64,000 nt of DNA from Rhineura floridana (GCF_030035675.1 NC_084493.1:19259822-19323821), one strand, 5' to 3'; positions 43,700 through 54,386 are shown, counted from the first letter of the stretch. Numbers and translations are program-made. Notes: generated from the sequence alone by a model not told the origin.

Positions 43700-43782
43700 C
43701 TTTCAGCTCCCTGGCTTTGGTATCTAGCACTCGCTTTTCTTCTTCTGATTCGCTAGGGATACCTTCATCTTCTTCCTTATCC
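43700..43782 (-). CDS. AKAP13: AKAP13 coding exon (83 bp)
   Basis: The exon encodes DKEEDEGIPSESEEEKRVLD and TKARELK, against DEDEGIPSENEEEKKMLDTK in mammals. The acceptor is actccccctgcag and the donor AAAG|gtaaca. It starts in phase 2 and ends in phase 1. Confidence 0.95.
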
Positions 43783-43894
43783 CTGCAGGGGGAGTAAAGT
43801 AGATGGAGTAAAGCAGGAGAGGAGAAACATCACCATTCCTACATCTTTTTTTTCTTTTTTTTGAAACTCCCATAGTCCTCAACTCCCAACAGTT

Positions 43895-44082
43895 CAGGAA
43901 AGGACTATAACTCAGTGGCAGAGCCACTGCTTCATATGCAGAAGGTCCCAGATTCAAAACCCAGGTAGGGCTGTGAGAGAACTGTCTGAAATACTGTAGA
44001 ATCACTGCAAGACAGTGCAGAAATTATTGAGCTAGGAAGACCAACTGTCTGACTCGGTATAAGGTAGCTGCCTAATAGAGCC
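43895..44082 (+). mobile_element. tRNA-derived SINE
   Basis: The blocks aaggactataactcagtggc, aaggtcccagattcaaaacc, gaatcactgcaagacagtgc and tcggtataaggtagctgcc are present. It is diverged, but all parts are there. Confidence 0.8.
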
Positions 44083-44765
44083 CCCTTTTCTGATCTGGAG
44101 TGGAGCAGGAGGGGGGAGAGAGAAAATGTTTTAAGGAGAAAGGCAAGACTTTCCATTTTTGCATGGGGCACAGACAAGATTCTCAGCAAGGTTTAAAACA
44201 CCTGGAATTGAATATATCAAAACACTTCACAAACACTAAGACAAATGGGCTGATATCTGGCCAATTTTGTGTGTCAGTATCCAGCACTGGGCAATTTTGC
44301 ACTGGATGGATTTGTATCTTGCATAAGTCTGTACTTTGTATATTTTTATGCTGTTTGTACCAAACTCTCTCATCTGGTGGGTCATCTTTTCTTCTTGTAA
44401 ATCTGGTTTATTTAACTTTACAATAAGGCCTTGCTAGTCACGTTTTAGTTTTATGCTTCTTTTAATCAACTTTAGAGAAGCCACTTATTTATATAACAAT
44501 TACGTTTCAGCAGCCCGCAGCTAAAAAAGCAAAGCAGTTGACTGATGATTAAAATGCAGAAAAGCAGTAGGTTAGCATATCTTAGAATTGCTTTTTTATA
44601 CCTCATTAACTGTAACAATGATGTCAACACACACCTCCCTTTTTTCAACAAAGCGATGTGTGTCTTTTGCATGCCTGCTTATTACATAGACCTATTTAAT
44701 TGTCAGTGTAGAACTTTCTGCATGGTGCCTTAATTTAGAAGGATGAAAGGACATCAAGTTTAGGA

Positions 44766-45010
44766 GTACAAGAAGCTGCCTTGTATCACGTCAGATCATT
44801 GGTCCATTGCCGCCCTGGGCTCCTTCTGGGAGGAAGGGTGGGATATAAATTTAATAAATAAATAGCTCAGTATTATCTACACTGACTGGTAGCAGCTCTC
44901 CAGGGTCCCAGGCAAGAGTCTTTCCCAACTACACCTAGAGGTACTGGGGGATTACACTTGGGACCTTCTTCATGCAAACTACATGTTCTCCCACAGAGCT
45001 ACATCCCCTC
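44766..45010 (-). mobile_element. tRNA-derived SINE, minus strand, interrupted by a LINE tail
   Basis: The reversed SINE runs from agaagctgccttgtatcacg to ttctcccacagagctacatc. After ggtccatt it is broken by about 60 bases (44808-44866) reading gccgccctgggctccttctg and gggatataaatttaataaat, the free-standing LINE tail also seen at 51360. The SINE then resumes with agctcagtattatctacact. Confidence 0.75.
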
Positions 45011-45081
45011 CAAAACATGTCTGTGATTGCATTCAACGCACAACACCTGTGCACTCTGCAAACAATTTGTTAGCTCCTTAC

Positions 45082-45263
45082 ATCGTGTTGATGGTGTCCT
45101 GGATGCTTTGTATCCAGCTGTTGCGCTCCTCCTTAGAGCTGGCATGAACTTCCACCATCTCTGGGTCTTTCCCTCCCATGCTGATAAGGAACAAACCCTT
45201 CTCCTCATGGGCTACTTCTCGGACAATCAGCTTCTTCAGAGAGATGACTGTGGATTTTTGATC
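45082..45263 (-). CDS. AKAP13: AKAP13 coding exon, C-terminal half of the PH domain
   Basis: The exon encodes DQKSTVISLKKLIVREVAHE, EKGLFLISMGGKDPEMVEVH and ASSKEERNSWIQSIQDTINT, matching the AKAP13 PH domain. The Trp in RNSWIQ is the invariant PH C-terminal helix residue. The donor is GAT|gtaagg. The acceptor ends cggtcaacaaaag, with its pyrimidine tract (ttttcttctgtcccggtc) set back several bases. Phase 0 to 2. Confidence 0.95.
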
Positions 45264-45429
45264 CTTTTGTTGACCGGGACAGAAGAAAACAAATCAGTTA
45301 CGAGTTTACTCTTATGAAGCCTGAAGGCCTCCTACTTTTTTTTTATCTTAAACATCATATGCAAATACCAGCCCTAACAAATGGATTTTGTGATATCCTT
45401 CTTGAAAAAAACAGGCAGGGAGTTCCTCA

Positions 45430-46977
45430 GGTTTGAAGCCCCTCTATAGATCCTTGTTTTTGGCTCATGAAAAGCATCATCAGCTGATCTTTTCGAACCT
45501 ACCATTCTTGGGCAAGGTCATTGAGCGAGTGGTGGCCAACCAGTTGTCGACACACTTGGATGAAACGGATTACTTGGATCCATACCAATCGGGTTTCAGG
45601 ACTGGTCACGGAACTGAAACAGCCTTGGTCGCTCTGGTAGATGATGTGAGGAGGGCATTAGATAGGGGAGAATTCACCTTTCTTGTCCTCCTCGATCTCT
45701 CAGCGGCTTTAGATACTGTCGACCACAGTATCCTTTTACATCGCCTGGAGGGATTGGGAATTGGAGGCACTGTATTACAGTGGTTCCGTTCCTTTCTCTC
45801 CGATAGGTACCAACAGGTAGCATTGGGGGAGGAGGTTTCAGACCCTTGGCCTCTCAATTGTGGTGTGCCACAGGGCTCTATCCTCTCTCCCATGCTATTT
45901 AACATTTATATGAAGCCGCTGGGGACAATCATCAGGAGATTTGGGCTGCAGTGTCACCAATATGCGGATGACACTCAGCTCTATCTCTCATTTAAATCTT
46001 CACCAGAGTTGGCTGTGGAGACCTTGTCCAAGTGCCTGGAATCCGTGAGTGGATGGGTGGGAAGGAACAAGCTGAAGTTGAACCCTGATAAGACCGAGGT
46101 GCTACTTGTGGGGGACAAGAGAAGGTTGGGAGATGTTGACCTGAAGTTCAATGGGGTGAGTCTACCCTTGAAGGACCAGGTCCGCAGCCTTGGGGTTGTG
46201 CTTGATTCCAGGCTGTCCATGGAGGCTCAGATTTCGGCAGTGAGCCGGGCAGCCTGGTATCAATTACACCCCATACAAAGGCTGCAACCCTACCTTCCTG
46301 TTCATCAGCTCCCACTGGTAGTACACGCCCTGGTCACCTCTTGATTGGATTACTGTAATGCGCTCTACGTGGGGTTACCCTTGAAAACAGTCCGGAAACT
46401 ACAACTTATACAAAACGCGGCGGCTCGACTACTTACGAATAGTCGCCGCCGGGATCACATCACACCAGTGTTGTTTGATCTACACTGGCTTCCAGTTGTC
46501 TTCCGGGCCCAATTCAAGGTGTTGGTATTAACCTTTAAATCCCTATACGGTCTCGGCCCAGTTTATCTAAAGGAGCGCCTTCAACGCCACCAATTATGCC
46601 GCCCGACAAGATCAGCCACACAGGGCCTTCTCTCAATCCCGCCGACAAAAACAGCTAGATTGGCGGAAACTAGAGAGAGGGCATTCTCAGTGGCGGCCCC
46701 CACCCTCTGGAACTCCCTCCCACAAGATCTACGGCACGCCTCTTCCCTAAATGTATTTCGTAAAGCCTTAAAGACCTGGCTCTTTCAACAGGCCTTTGGG
46801 ATTTCCGGGGAGGGTTAACTTCTATGACTGAAATGCCTCTTACCCTGCACTAGTATTGTTGTTGCTGCTGTATTGTTTATATATTGTATTAATGTATTTT
46901 ATCCCATTGTGTTTTAACTGTTTACATGTACGTCACCTAGAGTGGCCATCGGCCAGATAGGCGACACATAAATTAAA

Positions 46978-46978
<1 letters not shown>
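45430..46978 (+). mobile_element. L2-clade LINE with nearly intact RT C-terminal half
   Basis: The frame from about 45490 carries L2 reverse-transcriptase motifs in order: SNLPFLGKVIERVVANQL, YQSGFRTGHGTETALVALVD, LVLLDLSAALDTVDHSIL, GVPQGSILSPMLFNIYMKPL and CHQYADDTQLYLSF (catalytic YADD). A TGA at 46342-46344 interrupts it. The frame then continues as LDYCNALYVGLPLKTVRKLQ to KTWLFQQAFGISGEG (46818). In other copies the stop codon position is Arg, so CGA to TGA decay is likely. It is 5'-truncated, lacks the endonuclease and is antisense to AKAP13. Confidence 0.92.

Positions 46979-47040
<62 letters not shown>
46979..47040. repeat. (ATT)n microsatellite at the L2 3' end
   Basis: About 62 bases of almost pure ATT directly follow the L2 tail (aattaaattttattatt). 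The L2 copy at 36183 ends in the same array. Confidence 0.95.
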
Positions 47041-47302
47041 CTTAGACACTATGGATGACAGCAGAGTGACTTCCTTAAGTATACCAGTAAGGTTCAAGAA
47101 TGAGGGAAAACTTGAACCAGCAAAACTTCTTGGCTTGAACTCTTCACCATTGTGCTACACCAACTCATTAACAACTCTGGGTTATCTAACACTGTCCCCC
47201 CACTGCAACACACACACATACCAGACCCCCAACTATACCATGAAACCACCCTAAATTAGAGCTCTAGATGCAGTTTGAACCTGAATGGGTTTTGACTTAG
47301 AG

Positions 47303-47437
47303 CAGTGTTCTTCAGCTTTGTGTCCCCAGATGTTGTTGGCTACAACTCCAATGATCCCTTGACCAGTGGCTAAGCTGGCTGGGGATGATGACAGTGTAGT
47401 CTAATAACATCTGGGGACCCAAAATCGAAGACCCATG
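47303..47437. mobile_element. hAT foldback MITE, 135 bp
   Basis: The element runs from CAGTGTTCTTCAGCTTTG to ATCGAAGACCCATG. The flanking 8-mers acttagag (47295-47302) and atttagag (47438-47445) match at 7 of 8. The core is cccagatgttgttggctaca. Confidence 0.85.
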
Positions 47438-47460
47438 ATTTAGAGGGCTTCATTGTATAA

Positions 47461-47597
47461 CAGGGTTGAGGAACCTGTGGCCTTTCAGGTGTTCTTGGAT
47501 TCCAACTCTCAACACCTGGGCCATTGGCCTTGCTGGCTGGGGCTGATAGGAACTGGAGCACAACAACATCTGGAGGGCCACAGATTCCCAATCCTTG
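47461..47597. mobile_element. hAT foldback MITE, 137 bp
   Basis: The element runs from CAGGGTTGAGGAACCTG to GATTCCCAATCCTTG. The flanking 8-mers ttgtataa and ctgcatag match at 5 of 8, with the differences all transitions. It sits 23 bp from the previous copy. Confidence 0.75.
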
Positions 47598-47599
47598 CT

Positions 47600-48210
47600 G
47601 CATAGAGTCCTGGAGGGTTGAAATGAATGTGAAAGGAGAAAATAGATTTTTTTTTTTTAAAAATGCACATTTGGGAAATACCTCTACTACACGTTATAGC
47701 CATGAGGTCAGCTAACATGATGAAGAGTTCTGGGGAACTCAATACCTTTCCACAATCTTGCGGCATTTTGGTCAATCCTAATAAACATTTTGGCCAATTG
47801 TGCATTTTTAATTTTTTTCTTATGGACCAATATGGCTACAATATATAGATTTCTATATATATTAAAAATTAAAGCTTTGTTTTAAATTTCATTTTATGCA
47901 GCTCTGATGTTTTAATGTGCTGCTTTATTGTCCCTTTAATAACTGCAAGCCAAATCAAGAGGAAAACAAACGCTTAAAATAAATAAATAAAATTTAAAAA
48001 TTAGGAAGGTGTTCAGAAAAAATTACATAGAGGCATTAAGAGCCAGAAAATTCTGTTTTGCAAAAGAAAAAGAGGTATATTCCTAGGACTCGAAGCATCA
48101 CTTCCTTTGCTTAAAAAGAAAGCGATCTTGGATATAACAAAACTCATTTTTATAGCCAAATGAATACAACTGTTATTATTTTGAGATTGGAAGAGAAAGT
48201 ACTAGATATC
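47600..48210. other. AKAP13 intron, AT-rich
   Basis: No exon or repeat ends were recognised. There are T and A runs at about 47650-47661 and an AT-rich core. Confidence 0.4.
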
Positions 48211-48214
48211 TTAC

Positions 48215-48291
48215 CAGAGAGGCAAACACATATTTCTGGTCCTTTTCCTGGAGGAATATCAGAACATCCGAGAGGAGAACAGCCTGGACTT
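48215..48291 (-). CDS. AKAP13: AKAP13 coding exon, N-terminal half of the PH domain
   Basis: The exon completes a Glu codon, then encodes VQAVLLSDVLIFLQEKDQKY and VFASL before CTG|gtaaga. Mammals have EVQAVLLTDILVFLQEKDQK. VLLSDVLIFLQ is the typical PH beta3-beta4 hydrophobic strand. The acceptor is ttccttgctag. Phase 1 to 0. Confidence 0.95.
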
Positions 48292-48481
48292 CTAGCAAGG
48301 AAAAAACAACAACACACTATGTTGTTAAAACATGCACACATATATACCTGTAAACATCTGTGTTACTGAGAGCATCTCTCAATGGCTTGTTTCTCATGAT
48401 ACAGTTTTTAATCAATAGAAGGATCCCACAAATCTCATCTACAACCAAACACTGGAAACGAGGAATGCATTTTTAAGAATA

Positions 48482-48691
48482 CAGTAGGGCCCCGCTTATA
48501 TGGCGGGTTAGGGACCAGGCCCCCGCCGTAAAGCGGAACCCATAGACTATAATGGGGCCATCGTGCGAAAATGACGTGAAAACATCGCAAAACGTTGCAG
48601 AAGAGCAAAAATCAGCTTTAAAATGGAAAACGAAAGCTGCCGCATTAGTGGAACGCCGGGAAGCGAAGCGCCAGTAAGCGGGGCCCTACTA
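48482..48691. mobile_element. Tigger/pogo-like MITE, 210 bp, CpG-rich
   Basis: The inverted ends CAGTAGGGCCCCGCTTA and TAAGCGGGGCCCTACTA are flanked by TA on both sides, as in pogo/Tigger (Tc1-mariner) elements. The interior keeps many CpG dinucleotides (cgtgcgaaaatgacgtg, ggaacgccgggaagcgaagc), unlike the surroundings, which suggests recent arrival or special base composition. There is no transposase. Confidence 0.8.
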
Positions 48692-48739
48692 TAACTGGTG
48701 TTTTAGAAAGTTCTTCATGCACACCTATGTTGAGCATAG

Positions 48740-48815
48740 GGGTAGGGCTGTAGCTCAGCGGAGTATCATCTGTTTTGTACGCAGAAGGTCCCAGGTCCAA
48801 CCACCTGCACCTATC
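48740..48815 (+). mobile_element. tRNA-derived SINE head fragment
   Basis: Only the tRNA-like part remains: ggtagggctgtagctcagcg, gcagaaggtcccaggtccaa. It is cut after the B-box. Confidence 0.7.
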
Positions 48816-48924
48816 AAAAGCATTTCACAGCTGTGCAGGGGGAAAAAGAAAACCCTACAGAGACCTTTCGGCACTGATGCAGGGGGCAAAAAGCAGCACC
48901 AACTGACTGGCTTTTAGGCTTCTA

Positions 48925-49090
48925 AGAACACAAGAAAAGTCTGGCTGGATCAGGCCAGCGGTCCATCTATTCCAGCATCCTGTTCTCACAGTGGCAGCCA
49001 GATGCCTGTGGGAAACCCACAAAATGCCACTCAAGGGAAATGGCTCTGCCCCTGAGCAGAAAGAAGCTCCTACAGTTTCCATAATAATTC
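48925..49090 (-). mobile_element. CR1 LINE 3' fragment, minus strand
   Basis: The plus strand reads gaacacaagaaaagtctggc, tggatcaggccagcggtcca, ccagcatcctgttctcacag and gatgcctgtgggaaacccac. Confidence 0.75.
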
Positions 49091-49094
49091 CTCT

Positions 49095-50100
49095 GAAACC
49101 AGCAGTATCACATCCAAAAGGCTTCAGCAAGATTTTTATACACTCAAATCTCGTTGATGCTTGCCTCTAAACCGCAAGTCCTTTGAGAGTCACAGAAGAT
49201 TAGGGAAGAGGCAGCAAAGTGGGCACTCAGGGGGCATAAATGCTATTTATTCACAATCAATACTTTTGTCCTTGAGCTAAAAATCTGCTTGGGAAAACCT
49301 GCTGGATGCTGCTTTTCTCAGGAATGGTTTTGCTGGGTACACAATGTAATTCTCATCAGTTCAGGGAGCTTTCCATCCAACCCACCCTGGACCATCATTA
49401 CAGGCTGTGAGCAACACACTTCCTCCACCATACACCTCAATGGGGTGCTTACAGATAATTATTACACTGCACATCTGCACCTGCTGCATGGCAGAATTCT
49501 CCTTGCCAATTGGGAGGAGGGTTACAGACGAGCACGACATTCTGGGGTTAGAGCTCACCAGGAGTAGAGTTTAGCCATCTCCCCAGATTGAAGATGACAT
49601 ACTCCAGAGAAACTTAGAGGAGACATGTGCAGACTTCATCTGCACAAGCCCCCAGGCCAAATGCTATCACAGCTGAATCACTCCCCTCTCCGCGCAAGAA
49701 GCTGCCGCAATTCACTCGTTCAGATCCACCTTTGTTATTCAGATGTACTTTGGATAGGAAGTTGCTCAAGCACCACGTCACACTTGTCCAGCAGGAATGA
49801 TTTATTGCCTGCCTGTTAGAAAGGTAGCTAAGCCTATGTGCTGGACATGGCACATATCAAAAGGATCCAACAGCTGTGCAGAGACCTTCCTGCAGTGACA
49901 GAGGTGGCAAAAAACCAGCATCAATTGGCCTTTAGGCTTCTGAGGATTAAAGCTGTGAGTTAGATCTGGGACTGGATTTCAATCCCTGCTCAGCCACAAA
50001 GCAAGCCTCAGCCTACCTAAATTGATGGGATAAAATGGGATGACCGCTCTTTTAATGATGGCATGCCATGCAAGGATGCTTGAAGGAAAAATAGGATACA
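49095..50100. other. AKAP13 intron without recognised exon
   Basis: Mostly unassigned. At about 49955-50100 the words ctgggactggatttcaatcc and ctgctcagccacaaagcaag suggest a diverged second-type tRNA SINE in plus orientation. Confidence 0.4.
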
Positions 50101-50105
50101 AATGT

Positions 50106-50465
50106 GATCAACATAAGAACAACCTCCAGAGGTCTATCCAGTCCAGCATCCTGTTCCCACAATGACTAACCAGTTGCCTATGAGAAGCTCAGGAGCAGGA
50201 CCTGCGCACAAGAGCACTCTCCCCTCCTGCAGTTTCCAGCAGCTGGTATTCAGAAGCACGCCGCCTCCAACCATGGAGGCAGAGTACAGCCATCATGGCT
50301 AGTAGCCACTGACAGCCTTAAACTCCGTGTATTTGTCGAATCCTCTTCTAAAGCCATCCAAGTTGATGGACTTCTCCGCCTCCTATGGAAGTGAACTCCA
50401 TAGTTTAACTATACGCTGTGTGAAGAAGCACTTTCTTTCTTTCGTCTGCCTTGACCTTTTCCATG
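50106..50465 (-). mobile_element. CR1 LINE 3' end, minus strand, longer copy
   Basis: The antisense CR1 end reads tccagtccagcatcctgttc, ggtattcagaagcacgccgc and cagagtacagccatcatggc. It continues into former coding sequence, which on the minus strand reads roughly F(F/V)TQRIVKLWxSLP (plus strand ccatagtttaactatacgct). This shows the recurring short fragment is a CR1 3' end. Confidence 0.8.
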
Positions 50466-50489
50466 GAAAACACAGGGACTCAAACATAG

Positions 50490-50660
50490 GGCCTTATACG
50501 AACTCAGATCAAACCAATGATCCATCTACCTCAGTACTGTCTACACTGACTGGCAGTGGCTGTACAGGATTTCAGAGAGGGGTCTTTCCCAGCCCTAGAT
50601 TGAACCTCGGACCTTCTAAATGCAAAGGAGACGCTCTACCACTGAGCTACGCCCCTTAAC
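50490..50660 (-). mobile_element. tRNA-derived SINE, minus strand
   Basis: The reversed family blocks are present: tgatccatctacctcagtac, cactgactggcagtggctgt, tagattgaacctcggacctt and ctctaccactgagctacgcc. It lies next to the CR1 end in the same orientation. Confidence 0.85.
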
Positions 50661-50884
50661 AACAAACAAGAGCGGAAACAAAATATTGCCGTGTTTCCTC
50701 ACCTTTCAACAGGAATGCCCTGTACAGAGGTCCAGCCAGCCATGCTGACCTCCCTACAGCTGTACCATTCTATTGTTTCTCTCTCTTCATCCCTTTTCTG
50801 CTTTGCTTTGTAAATGAAGGGAATCCAGCAACATCTGAAGGGCTACAGGTTCCCTAACCCTAAACCGCAATCATCCCCTTTGGC

Positions 50885-51420
50885 CCTGCTTTGGGAACCC
50901 ATAGGACAGGGCCTTTTCAACAGTGGCACCCAAACTACAGAACTTCCTCTCTAGAGAGGTTTATGTTGCTTCATCTCCATTGGAATTTAGATGACACATT
51001 AAAACAGTGCAATTCCAAAAGGGGGCTAATTGATTGCTGCTGCTACTTTATGCCGCTATTGCTGGTTTTTGCTGCTACTTGCTATCATTATATTGTACTG
51101 ATAATTAAAGTCAGGGTACACATTTTTGAACCAACAATGTCTAGCTGTGCTTAAATAAGCTAGGAACGTAAAAGACACTCCCCAATGTAGACACTATGGC
51201 ATGTTCATGGAATGATATCTTTATTCATTAAGTGTTGGAATTGCATTTTAAGATGTTTTTAAAGCTGTCTTATTTTAATATGTTTTCAAATATGTTTTGC
51301 TTTCATATGTTTTAAAATCTTTTGTTTCTAAGATTTTAGAGTGCTTTTGGTGTTTTCGTTTGCCACCCTGGGCTCCTTCTGGGAGGAACAGCAGGATATA
51401 AATTTAATAAATAAATAAGT
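50885..51420 (+). mobile_element. L2-like LINE 3' end and tail, decayed
   Basis: Former coding end (caacagtggcacccaaacta, agaacttcctctctagagag) is followed by a T-rich 3' UTR with repeated 'atgtttt' units. The tail gccaccctgggctccttctg, ggatataaatttaataaata ends 45 bases before the AKAP13 exon at 51465. Confidence 0.65.
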
Positions 51421-51464
51421 GGGGACGGGAAGGGAAGGGAACACAGACAACAGGACTCCCTCAC

Positions 51465-51713
51465 CTTTCAACTTGCCGGCTGCATTTCTTAAGGAGATGG
51501 GCCCATCCCGGACAAACTTCCTGCGCTTCATGTCCTCTTTGGCGAACATCTGACCGCTCTTCATTCTCATGATGGACTTGCTGTCTGTCCGGGTGTAGAT
51601 TTCATGGAGGCGCATCTTCTTCTCATAGTTGCTGACTTTGCTGTTCACAGCAGTGATGACTTCCTTCACCAGGTTTAGGGACAGCACCACATCTTGATGT
51701 TCGTCATCGTTTT
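51465..51713 (-). CDS. AKAP13: AKAP13 coding exon, end of DH and start of PH
   Basis: The exon encodes NDDEHQDVVLSLNLVKEVIT, AVNSKVSNYEKKMRLHEIYT, RTDSKSIMRMKSGQMFAKED and MKRRKFVRDGPISLRNAAGK. The first part is the last DH helix. KSGQMFAKEDMKRRKFVRDG opens the PH domain, and the whole matches AKAP13. The acceptor is a weak tgtgttttaag; the donor is AAAG|gtgagg. Phase 1-1. Confidence 0.95.
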
Positions 51714-51882
51714 CTTAAAACACAAGGAAGTTCAACCTTCCAGTTCTTCTTTTTGCCCCCCAACTCTGAGTTCTGCAAGATTCTCATTTGTTCCCTTTCC
51801 CTGACCCTCAGCTGAACACACTGCAGCACACATGTCTGACCATGCGTTTTAGATCTCTCTCAAGGTAACAATTCATTTAGAA

Positions 51883-52192
51883 CAGGGGTGAGGAACCTCA
51901 GGCCCAGGGGTCAAATGCAGCCCTCCAGGTCTCTCTCTCTAGCCCTTCAACCTCTCCCCAGGCTACACCCCCCATTGGCCCTGCTTCACACCCAGAGTGT
52001 TTCTGCCACTTGCTTGCCTGGACGGAGGAAAGAGAAGGGAGTAGAAAGAAGCTTACTGTATAAAGGTAAAATTAACATTAGTTGTTCCACCCACTTTTGC
52101 TTCTGGCTCCACCAACCACTGGCATGTGGCCCCTCAGAGGGTAGCCTGGAAGAGAATGAGGCCATTGGGCTGAAAAAGGTTCCCCACCTCTG
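51883..52192. mobile_element. Non-autonomous hAT element, inverted relative to 17356 family
   Basis: The ends are CAGGGGTGAGGAACCTC and GTTCCCCACCTCTG. The internal ataaaggtaaaattaacatt is the reverse of the block in the copies at 17356 and 55770. The flanking 8-mers atttagaa and ccctaaaa match at only 4 of 8. Confidence 0.72.
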
Positions 52193-52917
52193 CCCTAAAA
52201 AGTTGCCAAAGGCTTCAGAAGGAAAGGAAGGGGCTGGCTGTCACATCCTAGGCCAGGAACCCTCAGAGACAGTCATCCGAATGCAGACGCTCTGAGGAAC
52301 AGATGGACCCATCCCTAGTTCATCCCATTTGGAGCCACAGGCACTGGAACCCACACTGGGTCCCCTGAAAAGGGCTCCCCTTTCCAGACTTAGATCAATA
52401 ATGGTCAGCTGGCAGTACTCTGGCAGAGATACCCATGTGCAGGACAGGTGTTATGGGAAAGAATTGGACCTTCACAGCTGACAAGTACCCTAACAGGTCA
52501 CTGGAAGAAGCAGCGGGGGGGGGATGAGCCAGCCTATATACACAAACCTGCACCTGTGCAATTAAACTAAACAGAGCTAATTTAAGAGAATGAGGACCAT
52601 TTTGATGAAATGGAGATTTCCACAGGGAAAAAGAGTATCCTAAGACAACAGCTCCTCAGTAAGCAAGCACCAAGGGATGTCAAAATGCTTTACAAATGAT
52701 GCCTTCTAAACCACGGGGAGCTGAACCCCCAAAAATGCAACCATTTTTGAAGTTCAGATCATCATTCACCTGCCGTGGTGGAAAATGGCAGCAGGATGGA
52801 CATCTTACTCCCATCAGACCAGGCCACATGGCCAGAAATAGAAGGAAATCATCTTGTGGTAGCCTTTTCCATCTAACAGAAAAAGTCATGCACACAAAGG
52901 CTCTGAGAAGCATCTAC

Positions 52918-53035
52918 CTTTGGTATATTGTAGTATTCTTTGCAGCAGCACAGGGTATTTGGTGATCCTCTGTGTCACTAGCAAGATGCACTCAGGAATG
53001 CCCAGGCGTCTCACCACGGAGCTGCTCATCTTTTT
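52918..53035 (-). CDS. AKAP13: AKAP13 coding exon, DH domain
   Basis: The exon encodes [54 protein letters not shown] is the most conserved helix of Dbl-family DH domains, contacting the GTPase. The acceptor is tctctag, with few pyrimidines, and the donor is AAAG|gtagat. Phase 0 to 1. Confidence 0.96.
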
Positions 53036-53348
53036 CTAGAGAAAGAAGGAAATGTAAATCCTTGGTAGGGAGAGAAAGGCTACACTCCTCACGCAAACTA
53101 TCACCATTCGCCTACTGTTACTGCTGCTATTGAGCAGGTGTTCCTTGCAAACTATCACCGCGCTTATTCTGTCCCAAGGAGCAGGGCACATTTCCCCAGT
53201 CATCCCTTTCACCTGAAGCAATTACCCCTCCCTCCATACCATTGCACAACCGGCCACTTGCCTTGTGATATATGGATGCTGGGTATCCTCTAGTGCCCCT
53301 ACAAACTGGTTGTGCAGAAGGCAGAATCTGGTTTCTGGTACAGTATTC

Positions 53349-53767
53349 TAGGGTTGTGCACTGGATCTGTCCGAATCCCAGATCCCGAACCAGGTCAACT
53401 CAAGTAGACCTGGGATTTGGGCAGATTCGGACTGAGACAGCCCTGGGTTGGATCAGTTCCACCAGGAGTGATCTGGGACTGTCAAGGGGGAGGGGTGAAG
53501 AAGAAGATGAGCATGCATCCTGCGTACCTCTCCTTCTCTTCCCTCCCCCCACCCAACTGCATGTTTAATTAGGATCTAAAACCCTGATTAAACATGGGGG
53601 GGGCAGGGAGGAGAGACAGGCACATCTCCTTCTCCCCTGCCCCCCTCAAGCTCATGACTGTGCAAAGCCCTCAAAAATCAGAGTCAGTCCTGGATCATCC
53701 TGATTTGGCGCTGAAGCATCAGATCAGGCCCCAAATCAGATTGGAGCGTGGGGCATGCACAGCCCTA
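53349..53767. repeat. Possible hAT-type element with TAGGGTTGTGCA ends
   Basis: The stretch opens TAGGGTTGTGCACTGGATC and closes GGGGCATGCACAGCCCTA, an inverted pair of hAT style. No target duplication could be matched, so the borders and class are tentative. It contains C/T-rich low-complexity blocks. Confidence 0.5.
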
Positions 53768-54097
53768 CAAAGGGTTGATAGCACTTGTGGCTAACCTATA
53801 GGTGCAGAAACAGCCAGGTGGTCAGGGTTTCAGTTTGGTGACCTGTCAGATCTTCTTATCTAACCCTCCAGCGCCACCACTGCTATTCTTATCCAGAGGA
53901 CATTTTCTGTCTCCAGATCTTTTCCTCCATCTGTTCCCCAAAGTCTTTGTGTGTGCACACAAGAGCTTTCCTTCCCAATGCACACACACACCTACCTCTA
54001 CCTGAAAACCTGGATCTTGGAAAGAGAATAAATTTGCTATGCTCTTTTGCCATGATCTTCTTAAACTTTCCCTTGCATGTCCTGCTAGCCAGTATAC

Positions 54098-54229
54098 TAG
54101 GTATGGGGAATCTCTGGCCTCCCAGATACTGCTGGACTTGAACTTCCATCAGTCCCAGTCAGCATGGCCAATGGTCAGGGATGATAGGAATCCTGCAACA
54201 TCTGGAGGGCCACAGGTTCCCCATCCCTG
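54098..54229. mobile_element. hAT foldback MITE, 132 bp
   Basis: The element runs from TAGGTATGGGGAATCTC to GGTTCCCCATCCCTG. The flanking 8-mers cagtatac and cagtatat match at 7 of 8. The core is cttgaacttccatcagtccc. Confidence 0.82.
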
Positions 54230-54386
54230 CAGTATATGGCTATTCTTGGTAGAAGCATCTGGATCTTGGTGAGGAGGACCCACAATATACAGCAAACACA
54301 ACTCTGCAGGCTTCTTCCCCCTTTACCCTAAACCCCATCTCTACATAACGGTACACTTGCAAAACACCACACTGCCATTTGCGTAC

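Noticed and set aside
45433-46818. A possible host gene related to reverse transcriptase
   Set aside because: It carries the standard L2 motifs and ends in a LINE tail with an ATT array; it is also antisense within an AKAP13 intron.
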